From positions 1 through 64,000 of the forward strand of contig NZ_KI535307.1 of the NCBI RefSeq assembly GCF_000482365.1: a DNA stretch of 64,000 bases, written 5' to 3'. Source of the DNA: Porphyromonas uenonis DSM 23387 = JCM 13868 (GTDB taxonomy: Bacteria; Bacteroidota; Bacteroidia; Bacteroidales; Porphyromonadaceae). The position numbers were made by a program, and so were the translations under genes. This document shows positions 33,161-40,946 of this stretch, piece after piece; position 1 is the stretch's first letter; each line of letters begins with the position of its first letter. The notes beneath the pieces were generated by a model. It saw only the letters and a list, made by a program, of their open reading frames with translations, ran no database searches and was not told where the DNA came from.

Positions 33161-34533
33161 TCGTACTGAAGTTTGGCGGCACCTCTGTCGGTTCACCGGA
33201 TCGCATACGCTCGGTAGCGCATCTGGTGGCGTGTATGCCAGGTCGCAAGACGCTGGTACTCTCGGCTATGGCAGGCACGACGAACGACCTCGTGACGCTG
33301 ACGCAGCTGATCACCTCTGGCGAGCGTGACCGTGCGACCCGCCATGTGGAGATGCTCCGCAGTCGCTACATAGACAATGTGGTGCCAGAGCTCTTCGCAG
33401 GGCATGAGCTACATCAGCAGTTGGCGGAGGAGGCTTTGACCCCAATCTTGGACAGCCTCCTACTACAGACGCTCAACGAGGCTTTTACCCACAACGACGA
33501 GAAGCAGATCCTTGCCTGCGGAGAGATGATGTGTACTGCCCTGATGGCGCTCACACTACAGCTCTACGAGGGGATCACACCGCACAAGCTTCTGGCGCTA
33601 GACTTCATGCGCATTACCCACGAGGGGCGACCGGACATCGAGTACATTGCTCACCGGTTGCGCCCGATGGTTGAGGAGGTGCGCGATGCCGAGGCGCTCT
33701 TTCTCACAGAGGGGTACATCTGTCGTAATGCTTTCGGCGAGGTGGACAACCTACGTCGTGGCGGGAGCGACTACAGCGCCACGCTCATTGGCGAGGCGGT
33801 CCAAGCTGAGGAGATACAGATCTGGACCGACATTGATGGGCTACACAACAACGATCCGCGGGTGGTCAATATGACGTCGCCAGTGCGTCGTCTGAGCTTT
33901 GGCGAGGCTGCCGAGCTAGCGCGTTGCGGTGCTAAGATATTGCACCCTGCTTGCATCGAGCCGGCACGACGTGCGGGTATCCCAGTGCGACTGCTCAACA
34001 CGCTCGACCCCTCGGCTCCTGGCACGCTCATATCTCATGTGACAAACAGAGATATGATCAAGGCGATCTCGGCAAAGGACGGAATGTGTGTCGTGACGCT
34101 CCTGCTGAAACATCTGAGCAATAGTGACGTCTCTACGGGGCAATTCCTCATTACGCTGACGGAGGCTATGCACCGTCTGCACATAGAGCCAGACATCTTA
34201 ATGGCTTCGGGCGATGGCTACGTCATCGTTGCAGAGGAAGACCCGGAGGCTATAGCTACGTTGATCGAGGAGATGACGCCTTGGGCGGAGGGCTCCGTGC
34301 AGAGCGACCTGTCGATCCTAGCAATCGTCGGAGATATGGGGTGGCATCGCATAGGCTTTGAGGCACGCATCCTTGAGGCGGTGGACGATGTCGCTGTACG
34401 GCTCATCTGCTACGGAACTAGCAGTAACAGCATCGACCTAGTCATCGCAACGGAGGAGAAGAAGCGTGCGATGATCTATCTCTCGGACCACCTCTTCGCT
34501 CATCTACGTACCCCAGGCCCTGAAGTACTATAA
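33157..34533 (+). CDS. lysC: aspartate kinase (monofunctional)
   Basis: This 458-residue cytosolic enzyme catalyses the first step of the Lys/Thr/Met/DAP pathway, phosphorylating aspartate. VLKFGGTSVGSPDRI (about 3-17) is the N-terminal kinase signature. FLTEGYICRN and the RRGGSDYSATLIGEA block (about 201-215) complete the amino-acid kinase domain. Two ACT domains (from about 305) provide allosteric control. The length is that of a LysC-type enzyme without a homoserine dehydrogenase fusion. It overlaps ftsE by 4 bp. Confidence 0.93.
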   Translation: MIVLKFGGTSVGSPDRIRSVAHLVACMPGRKTLVLSAMAGTTNDLVTLTQLITSGERDRATRHVEMLRSRYIDNVVPELFAGHELHQQLAEEALTPILDSLLLQTLNEAFTHNDEKQILACGEMMCTALMALTLQLYEGITPHKLLALDFMRITHEGRPDIEYIAHRLRPMVEEVRDAEALFLTEGYICRNAFGEVDNLRRGGSDYSATLIGEAVQAEEIQIWTDIDGLHNNDPRVVNMTSPVRRLSFGEAAELARCGAKILHPACIEPARRAGIPVRLLNTLDPSAPGTLISHVTNRDMIKAISAKDGMCVVTLLLKHLSNSDVSTGQFLITLTEAMHRLHIEPDILMASGDGYVIVAEEDPEAIATLIEEMTPWAEGSVQSDLSILAIVGDMGWHRIGFEARILEAVDDVAVRLICYGTSSNSIDLVIATEEKKRAMIYLSDHLFAHLRTPGPEVL

Positions 34534-34566
34534 TAAAAGGTGTAGGCTAGACACGCGCTCTACGTT

Positions 34567-35448
34567 ATGACCCTCAAGCAATTCATCTCGGTCTCACGAC
34601 CGTACAGTTGGCCAGCTTCGCTAGCACCGATAGCCGTTGCCATCGCTTTGGCTGGGCTACAAGGTGGCTTTAACTGGCTCATAGCGATGCTCTGTCTTGT
34701 CGTGGGGCTGTCGGCGCAATCTTTTTCTAACTGTTGCAACGACTACTACGACTTCAAGCGTGGCGCTGACAGCCAGGAGCGTGTAGGCTTTAGCCGTCCA
34801 CTTGCTTCGGGTCAGTTGCGAGAGCGTGACATCATCGGGGTGGCTCTCTTTTGGGGGCTTATCGCAGCCGTGGCAGGCGTGACCCTATGCCTGCTGACCA
34901 ACCCATGGCTACTCCTCCTCGGGGCACTCATCATACTCTTCGCCTGGATGTACACAGGCGGTCCATTCCCGCTCGCTTACCTCGGTCTAGGCGATGTGGC
35001 GGTGATGACCTTCTACGGCTGGGTCGCTGTCATGACCACTTACTACCTGCTGACGGGAGCGGTCACGATACAGAGCTTTCTCGTGGCGACTGCCATGGGA
35101 GCGGTGGCCGTCAATATCCTAGTGGTCAATAATTACCGAGACTACGAGGAGGATCGCAAGAACAATAAGCGGACGAGCATCGTACGTCTCGGCCAAGAGT
35201 TTGCCCCTAAGTTTTACTTGGCCAACATACTCCTCGCATGGTTGCTCTCCATCGTCGCCTTCAAGGGAAACATCTGGGGCATCGTCCTACTCCTCCCCTA
35301 TCTCCTCTATGCGCTATCCGTATACCGTCAGATGATCCATGTGACTGGCAGCCAGCTCAACGCTGTGCTCAGGCGCACCTCCCTAGGTGTCGTCTTGCTA
35401 GCCGTCGTACATATAGCAGCCTATCTGATTGACGGGCTGTTGCTTTAG
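34567..35448 (+). CDS. menA: 1,4-dihydroxy-2-naphthoate polyprenyltransferase
   Basis: This 293-residue UbiA-family integral membrane protein prenylates DHNA in menaquinone synthesis. SFSNCCNDYYDFKRGAD (about 52-68) is the first Asp-rich motif and NYRDYEEDRKNNKRTS (about 191-206) the second. Eight or nine hydrophobic segments surround them. The presence of menA indicates the classical menaquinone route in this organism. Confidence 0.93.
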   Translation: MTLKQFISVSRPYSWPASLAPIAVAIALAGLQGGFNWLIAMLCLVVGLSAQSFSNCCNDYYDFKRGADSQERVGFSRPLASGQLRERDIIGVALFWGLIAAVAGVTLCLLTNPWLLLLGALIILFAWMYTGGPFPLAYLGLGDVAVMTFYGWVAVMTTYYLLTGAVTIQSFLVATAMGAVAVNILVVNNYRDYEEDRKNNKRTSIVRLGQEFAPKFYLANILLAWLLSIVAFKGNIWGIVLLLPYLLYALSVYRQMIHVTGSQLNAVLRRTSLGVVLLAVVHIAAYLIDGLLL

Positions 35449-35472
35449 TCAAAACATTTCTCCCTTATCCTT

Positions 35473-36699
35473 ATGTCTTCCACAGACCTCTCCTCATATC
35501 GTCTAGACTTCCCGCTCATACAGCACTACACCTCAGTGCAGCCTGGCTGGGTCTACCTAGACAGCGGTGCCACTACGCAAAAGCCCCAAGTGGTCATCGA
35601 TGCTATCACCGAGGGCTACACACGATACAACGCCAACGTCCACCGAGGCGTCTACCAGCTCAGCCGTGAGGCGACCGATCGCCACGAAGCTGCGCGCGCC
35701 ACGCTGGCACACTTCATCGGGGCGTCCGACCCCAACGAAGTAATCTTCACACGTGGTACCACCGAGGGGCTCAATCTGCTAGCCTCTACGGCTGGCGAAA
35801 CACTCGTCGGCCCCGATGACGAAGTGCTCATCACCGCCATGGAGCACCACGCTAACCTCGTGCCGTGGCAACAGCTCTGCCTACGTAAAGGAGCGCATCT
35901 GCGTGTTGCTCCGCTTCTAGCGGACGGTTCGCTGGACCTCCCCGCCTTTGAGGCTCTACTCTCCGACCGCACCAAGATCGTCTCTGTGGCGCATGTCAGC
36001 AACGTCCTCGGCACGGTCAATCCCGTCGCACAGCTAGCCCGTCTGGCTCACGACAAGGGCGCCATCATCATCGTTGATGGAGCGCAGTCAGCGCCCCACA
36101 TGTCAGTCAATGTGCAGGAGCTAGGCATCGACGCTTACGTCTGCTCATCTCACAAAGTGTACGGCCCCACAGGCATCGGCATCGTATGGGGACGGCGCAA
36201 GCTCCTCGAGCAGATACCGCCCTACCAGTATGGTGGCGAAATGATCGAGCATGTATCCTTTGAGGAGACCACCTTCAACGAACTGCCGTACAAGTTTGAG
36301 GCAGGCACGCCCGACTTCATCGGTTCGCACGCTTTTGCCACAGCCGTTGAGTACATCTCCGCTATCGGTCTCGACCGCATCCACGCTTACGAGACCGAGC
36401 TCCTAGAGCATCTCACGCAGATCATCAGTCAGGAGCCTTCGCTCGAGATCCTCGGTACCGCCCCTGGCAAGGGAGCCGTCGTTACCTTCATCAGCCATCA
36501 GGCACACGCTTACGATCTCGGTCTGCTCCTAGACCAGCAGGGCGTAGCACTCCGCACGGGTCATCACTGCGCTATCCCGCTCATCGAGGGTATGGGACAC
36601 CACGCCACAATCAGAGCTTCCCTCGGACTGTACAATACACACGAGGATCTAGAGATCTTTGCGAAAGCGCTACACCGTGCGCTCACTATGCTAGGCTAA
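35473..36699 (+). CDS. sufS: cysteine desulfurase, SufS type
   Basis: This 408-residue PLP enzyme supplies persulfide sulfur for Fe-S clusters. DSGATTQKPQVVIDA is present near residue 30. The PLP lysine lies in SSHKVYGPTGIG (about 226), and the active-site Cys in TGHHCAIPL (about 365). The R-T-G-H-H-C arrangement marks the group II (SufS/CsdA) class. The other suf genes are not adjacent. It runs 8 bp into rnhB. Confidence 0.94.
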   Translation: MSSTDLSSYRLDFPLIQHYTSVQPGWVYLDSGATTQKPQVVIDAITEGYTRYNANVHRGVYQLSREATDRHEAARATLAHFIGASDPNEVIFTRGTTEGLNLLASTAGETLVGPDDEVLITAMEHHANLVPWQQLCLRKGAHLRVAPLLADGSLDLPAFEALLSDRTKIVSVAHVSNVLGTVNPVAQLARLAHDKGAIIIVDGAQSAPHMSVNVQELGIDAYVCSSHKVYGPTGIGIVWGRRKLLEQIPPYQYGGEMIEHVSFEETTFNELPYKFEAGTPDFIGSHAFATAVEYISAIGLDRIHAYETELLEHLTQIISQEPSLEILGTAPGKGAVVTFISHQAHAYDLGLLLDQQGVALRTGHHCAIPLIEGMGHHATIRASLGLYNTHEDLEIFAKALHRALTMLG

Positions 36700-36706
36700 A
36701 GAAGCC

Positions 36707-37321
36707 ATGCCATTACTACATCGCTACGCATCGGACGGACTCATCGAGTGCGGCTGTGATGAGGCTGGACGAGGAGCCCTTGCTGGGGACCTTTACGCTG
36801 CAGCAGTCGTCTGGCCCGAGACGCTAGACCACCCGCACCTGCGAGATAGTAAGAAGCTTACGGCAAGACAGCGCGAGGAGCTACGCCACTTCATCGAGGA
36901 GCATGCCACAGCGTGGGCCGTGGGCGTGGCAACCGTTCAGGAGATCCAGCAGATCAACATCCTCCACGCCTCTATGCGCGCCATGCAGCGCGCCATTGAG
37001 GCTTTGCCTTGCACACCCGAGCGTCTGCTCATCGACGGCAACTACTACGACCCACGCCCCGACGAGGTCGAGTACCACACCATCGTCAAGGGCGACGACC
37101 GCTACCTCGCCATCGCCGCCGCCTCTATCCTAGCCAAGACGCACCGAGACGAGTATATGACCCAGCAGGCACAGCACTACCCGCACTACGGCTGGGAGCA
37201 AAACAAAGGTTACCCGACAGCGCAGCACCGTGAGGGGATCCGCCAGCACGGCTCCTGCCCATTGCACCGACAGGGCTTCCAGCTCTTGCAGCCCGAGCTC
37301 TTATTTGACCTTGAGAGATAA
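36707..37321 (+). CDS. rnhB: ribonuclease HII
   Basis: This 204-residue enzyme removes ribonucleotides from DNA-RNA hybrids. The DEAGRG motif (CDEAGRGALAG, about 17-27) supplies two catalytic acids. DSKKLTARQRE and a later Asp in LLIDGNYY, plus AAASILAKTHRDEYM, complete the active site. Length is normal for bacterial RNase HII. Confidence 0.96.
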   Translation: MPLLHRYASDGLIECGCDEAGRGALAGDLYAAAVVWPETLDHPHLRDSKKLTARQREELRHFIEEHATAWAVGVATVQEIQQINILHASMRAMQRAIEALPCTPERLLIDGNYYDPRPDEVEYHTIVKGDDRYLAIAAASILAKTHRDEYMTQQAQHYPHYGWEQNKGYPTAQHREGIRQHGSCPLHRQGFQLLQPELLFDLER

Positions 37322-37335
37322 GTTTCGTACCTTAG

Positions 37336-38082
37336 ATGCACACTATAAAGAAGACAGACATTATGACTAATCCAAGCAATCAAGCGAAGCGCAAGCTGGT
37401 CATCCTCACTGGTGCTGGCGTCAGTGCCGAGAGTGGCATATCGACCTTTAGAGATAGTGACGGACTGTGGGAAAACTATCCCGTCCAGGACGTAGCCTCT
37501 ATCGAAGGCTTCATGCGCAATCCCAAGCTGGTGCTAGATTTTTACAATGATCGTCGTCGCGACTATGTAGGCTGCGAGCCCAATGCGGCACACTACGGGC
37601 TAGCTGAGCTAGAGCGTCAGTACGATGTGACCGTCGTGACGCAAAATGTGGACAACCTCCACGAGCGTGCAGGCAGTAGCAAGGTGATACACCTCCATGG
37701 CGAACTGATGAAAAACTGCTCCGTGCGCAATACCCAGAAGACTTATCCCGTAGACCCCAAGCACCCCGACCTGCATGTGGGCGACCTAGCTCCCGACGGA
37801 TCGCAGCTGAGGCCCTTTATCGTATGGTTTGGCGAGGCTGTCCCCATGATCGAGCCAGCCATTCGTGAGGCAAGCCAGGCAGACATTATGGTGGTCGTCG
37901 GGACTTCGCTCAATGTCTACCCCGCCGCGAGTCTCCTCGCCTACGTTCCCAACGGCACCCCCATCTACCTCATTGATCCCAAAGAGGTCAATACGCACGG
38001 CATCGCTCATGTCACACACATTCAGAAGGTTGCCACGCAAGGGGTCAAAGAGTTGCTAGACATCCTGATGCCTCAGTCGTAA
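37336..38082 (+). CDS. NAD-dependent protein deacylase (sirtuin, SIR2 class)
   Basis: This 248-residue protein has GAGVSAESGISTFRDS (about 26-41), VVTQNVDNLHERAGS and the catalytic His in VIHLHGELM. FIVWFGEAVP and GTSLNVYPAASLL follow. It removes acyl groups from lysines with NAD+. The usual four zinc-ribbon cysteines between the catalytic His and RPFIVWFGE are missing, with only one Cys (NCSVRN). This appears to be common in Bacteroidota sirtuins. An internal ATG at 37363 is an alternative start. Confidence 0.9.
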   Translation: MHTIKKTDIMTNPSNQAKRKLVILTGAGVSAESGISTFRDSDGLWENYPVQDVASIEGFMRNPKLVLDFYNDRRRDYVGCEPNAAHYGLAELERQYDVTVVTQNVDNLHERAGSSKVIHLHGELMKNCSVRNTQKTYPVDPKHPDLHVGDLAPDGSQLRPFIVWFGEAVPMIEPAIREASQADIMVVVGTSLNVYPAASLLAYVPNGTPIYLIDPKEVNTHGIAHVTHIQKVATQGVKELLDILMPQS

Positions 38083-38100
38083 TAGTCTTTTCCTCTGCTC

Positions 38101-39219
38101 ATGTCTACTCACACCACACGACAGCTCTGTCAGCAGCGTCTCTCTAGGACACTCCTCCTGCTCCCCATCCTTGTGCTGAGCCTCCTCTGCAGTTGCCACA
38201 AGCAACAGAGATACCACATATCAGGATACACCGATGCGCAGGAAGGTGCCGACCCACCTTTGCTTAAGTTGACTCTAGACGGTAAAACCATCGACAGCTG
38301 CTTTGTGTACGAAGGGGAGTTCCACCTCAAGGGCAACTATGTGGACAGTATGAGCCAAGACATCGCTTACCTAGAGATAACCGGAGAGCCGCCTATCCCA
38401 ATCGTCCTCTCGACACAGCCACTCGCTATTGACTTCATCAAGCGTAGACTAATCGAGGGTGACTATCTCAATCAAGAGCTCGACCGCCTCTACGTCTCCC
38501 TCGACAGCTTGGGAGGTGACTTCAAGCAAAATCTTGCGGCGATACCACCCGACAGTGCGCTCTATGACGCCTTCGATCAGGGCTTTAAGTCCGCCATCGA
38601 CAACTACACCGCACTGGCTAAAGACTATTGCTTGCGCCACCCCAACGACCCCGTCGGAATCATCGCCTCGGTAATGCTCCTGACGATCAACTATGAGAGC
38701 CTCCTCGAGACGGCGCCTTTCGTGCGAAGCCATATGGGACCCCTCGTCTTGAAGAATAAAGAAATAGATCTCTACCTAAGCACCGTAGACAACTTCTACC
38801 GTACCGCTCCTGGCACCCCCATCATAGACCTTCCACTAGAGACACTAGAGGGCGATACGACCTATCTATCCAAGCAGTTGCTCCCAGGCTGCTACACCCT
38901 CCTGCACTGCTGGGCTGGCTGGTGCAAGCCTTGCCTAGACGAGATGCCCAACCTGATCAAAGCTTACAAAATCTACCATGAGCGCGGACTAAACATGGTC
39001 GGTATCTTCCTCTGGGACGAGCCGTACAATCTAAAGATGCTACAAGCCGAGTACCAGCTCCAGTGGCCACAACTCTACGAGCCCACCGCCCGTACATCCA
39101 TCACTTACGGCATCTATAGCATCCCCGAGATTATGCTGATAGCGCCCGACGGGACAATCGCCGCACGCTCCCTACGTGGTGCCGAGCTCTTCGACACGCT
39201 CGAGTCAATCTATCGCTAA
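38101..39219 (+). CDS. TlpA-like thioredoxin-fold lipoprotein with DUF4369-type N-domain
   Basis: This 372-residue protein has a lipoprotein signal with lipobox LLCSC (Cys about 37). A beta-rich DUF4369-like domain (about 42-135) and a helical middle (135-230) follow. The thioredoxin/AhpC-type domain (about 240-372) has the CXXC active site WAGWCKPCLDEMPNL. It is probably an envelope thiol-disulfide oxidoreductase. Bacteroidota encode many such proteins, and the substrate cannot be told. The leader starts with a rather long polar stretch, so the true start could lie slightly downstream. Confidence 0.87.
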   Translation: MSTHTTRQLCQQRLSRTLLLLPILVLSLLCSCHKQQRYHISGYTDAQEGADPPLLKLTLDGKTIDSCFVYEGEFHLKGNYVDSMSQDIAYLEITGEPPIPIVLSTQPLAIDFIKRRLIEGDYLNQELDRLYVSLDSLGGDFKQNLAAIPPDSALYDAFDQGFKSAIDNYTALAKDYCLRHPNDPVGIIASVMLLTINYESLLETAPFVRSHMGPLVLKNKEIDLYLSTVDNFYRTAPGTPIIDLPLETLEGDTTYLSKQLLPGCYTLLHCWAGWCKPCLDEMPNLIKAYKIYHERGLNMVGIFLWDEPYNLKMLQAEYQLQWPQLYEPTARTSITYGIYSIPEIMLIAPDGTIAARSLRGAELFDTLESIYR

Positions 39220-39222
39220 GGT

Positions 39223-39690
39223 ATGACCGGGCTCCCTCCCATAGATCCGCTCCTAGACGAGCGCATGATGCAGCTAGCCCTCCAGCAGGCTCTCGTAGCT
39301 GACGAAGCTGACGAAGTGCCCATCGGAGCTGTCATAGCGGTCGGCACACGCATCTTAGCAAAGAGTCATAATCAAGTCGAGCTACTCAACGACCCCACGG
39401 CCCACGCCGAGATGCTAGCCATCACGCAGGCCACCGCAGCCATCGGTGGCAAGTACCTCCCGCAGTGCACACTTTACGTGACCGTCGAGCCATGCCCCAT
39501 GTGTATGGGCGCCTTGCGCTGGACACAGATAGGACGTATCGTCTATGGCACAGCCGACCCCAAGGGCGGCTATATGCACTACAGCAATGCGCTCCCCCAC
39601 CCCAAGAGTGTCGTCGTGGGAGGCGTCTGCGAGGAGGAGTGCCGTGAACTGATGGTCTCCTACTTCCGACGCAAGCGGCGCTCTCGCTAA
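39223..39690 (+). CDS. tadA: tRNA-specific adenosine deaminase
   Basis: This 155-residue zinc deaminase converts A34 of tRNA-Arg to inosine. The zinc/catalytic motif is NDPTAHAEMLA (His and Glu about 61-63) with EPCPMCMGAL (Cys about 90 and 93). Length and the position of the arginine-rich end are normal. Its start lies 4 bp after the TlpA-like gene. Confidence 0.95.
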   Translation: MTGLPPIDPLLDERMMQLALQQALVADEADEVPIGAVIAVGTRILAKSHNQVELLNDPTAHAEMLAITQATAAIGGKYLPQCTLYVTVEPCPMCMGALRWTQIGRIVYGTADPKGGYMHYSNALPHPKSVVVGGVCEEECRELMVSYFRRKRRSR

Positions 39691-39795
39691 CCGCCCCAGG
39701 ATTTCCAAGTGCACTTGAAATTCTTGCTCCGATAAGTGTACTGGACCAGGAGGTAACGTGTAGGAGGTATCAATTAAATAGTTATTAAACGGAGA

Positions 39796-39825
39796 ACGGT
39801 CACTATTGTGGCCGTCCTTTGTTTT
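39796..39825 (+). terminator. terminator after the sufS-tadA gene run
   Basis: ACGGTCAC (39796-39803) pairs with GTGGCCGT (39808-39815, one G-U) and is followed by CCTTTGTTTT. A second imperfect palindrome (AAGTGCACTT) lies about 80 bp upstream. Confidence 0.65.
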
Positions 39826-39901
39826 AACCTTTACACCTTTGGTTGGAGCGGTATGCAACAAATGCCTCTGAGCCTTCGAAGCAAAACCCCGCCAAACCTT
39901 G

Positions 39902-40040
39902 GTTTCACCTAGTGAAACTAGAGTTTCACCCCCATTTGGCACTGGAGTTTCATACGGAAGAAACTAGAGTTTCATACGGAAGAAACTAAAGTTTCATACG
40001 GAAGAAACTGGAGTTTCATGCAGGAGAAACTGAAGTTTGC
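39902..40040. repeat. tandem palindrome array, 22-bp period (GTTTC type)
   Basis: GTTTCA or GTTTG begins at 39947, 39969, 39991, 40013 and 40035, exactly 22 bp apart. Two looser units start at 39902 and 39923. The dyad is AGTTTC and GAAACT around ATACGGAA. The array lies between convergent tadA and truA, where no promoter is expected. No gene is seen in the rest of 39691-40135. Confidence 0.85.
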
Positions 40041-40135
40041 CCAAACAACATGGGAGTTGCCGTAGATACGCCAACCCTTGAGGAGCTGTTTTTGGGGAAT
40101 CAATGTAACGGGAGCGTGAGTAGCCGATGAGGCTC

Positions 40136-40924
40136 TTACTGAGGATCTAGGCTATAGATCGAGTCGGGATAGGTGGCCTCGACGAAGAAGAGCGCACGGG
40201 CTGGAGCGGCCGAGCCGGCTAGCGTGCGGTCTTCGCTCTGGATCAGTTCTGCGATCGAGTCTGGCGTGCGCTGTCCGTAGCCCACCTCGAGGAGCGTCCC
40301 GACCATCGTACGCACCATGCCGTGGAGGAAGCGATTGGCACACACCTCGTAGCGCATCGCATCCCAGAGACCAGGCATCTCAACCTGCTCCCAATGCGCT
40401 GTGTAGACGGTACAGCGATTGTGCTTCGTCTGCGTGTGTAGCTTGCTAAAGGAGGTGAAGTCGTGCTCACCGATGAAGTGGCGACAAGCTTCGTTCATCA
40501 GCGCCATATCAGGGAGCGTGCGTCGCTCCCAGCAGTAGTCACCCCAGAAGGGGTTGCTACAAGCCGAGATGTAGTAGTGATACCTTCGCGAGGTAGCGTC
40601 AAAGCGGGCGTGAGCCGTCGGGATGACGGGCGTGACAGAGCGAACGGATATGCCACCACGCAGTATGCCACACAAACCTCTCTGTATCTGTGCTAGCGGT
40701 GGGTGCGGGATCGGAAGGTCGGCATGCGCCATCATACTGTAGGCGTGTACCCCAGCGTCTGTGCGACCAGCTCCCGTGACCGAGATCGGCTGGCGAAAGA
40801 GTATGGACAGGGCGCGCTCTAGCTCAGACTGCACCGAGACACCACGGGGCTGTACCTGCCAGCCACAGTAGTTGGTGCCGTCGTAAGCTACCTCGAGGAA
40901 TACACGCTGTACGGGAGCCTCCAT
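40136..40924 (-). CDS. truA: tRNA pseudouridine synthase A
   Basis: This protein of 262 residues from the ATG at 40924 modifies U38-40 of tRNA anticodon stems. VFLEVAYDGTNYCGWQVQPR opens the domain. The catalytic Asp is in TGAGRTDAGVHAYSMM, and the FLHGMVRTMVGTL block is conserved. I prefer 40924 because the upstream in-frame codon at 40966 is GTG and would overlap the end of topA. Start at 40924 leaves 22 bp between the genes. It is co-oriented with topA and probably co-transcribed. Confidence 0.93.
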   Translation of the reverse strand: MEAPVQRVFLEVAYDGTNYCGWQVQPRGVSVQSELERALSILFRQPISVTGAGRTDAGVHAYSMMAHADLPIPHPPLAQIQRGLCGILRGGISVRSVTPVIPTAHARFDATSRRYHYYISACSNPFWGDYCWERRTLPDMALMNEACRHFIGEHDFTSFSKLHTQTKHNRCTVYTAHWEQVEMPGLWDAMRYEVCANRFLHGMVRTMVGTLLEVGYGQRTPDSIAELIQSEDRTLAGSAAPARALFFVEATYPDSIYSLDPQ

Positions 40925-40946
40925 GGCTTTTAAGGGTGAGGAGCTA

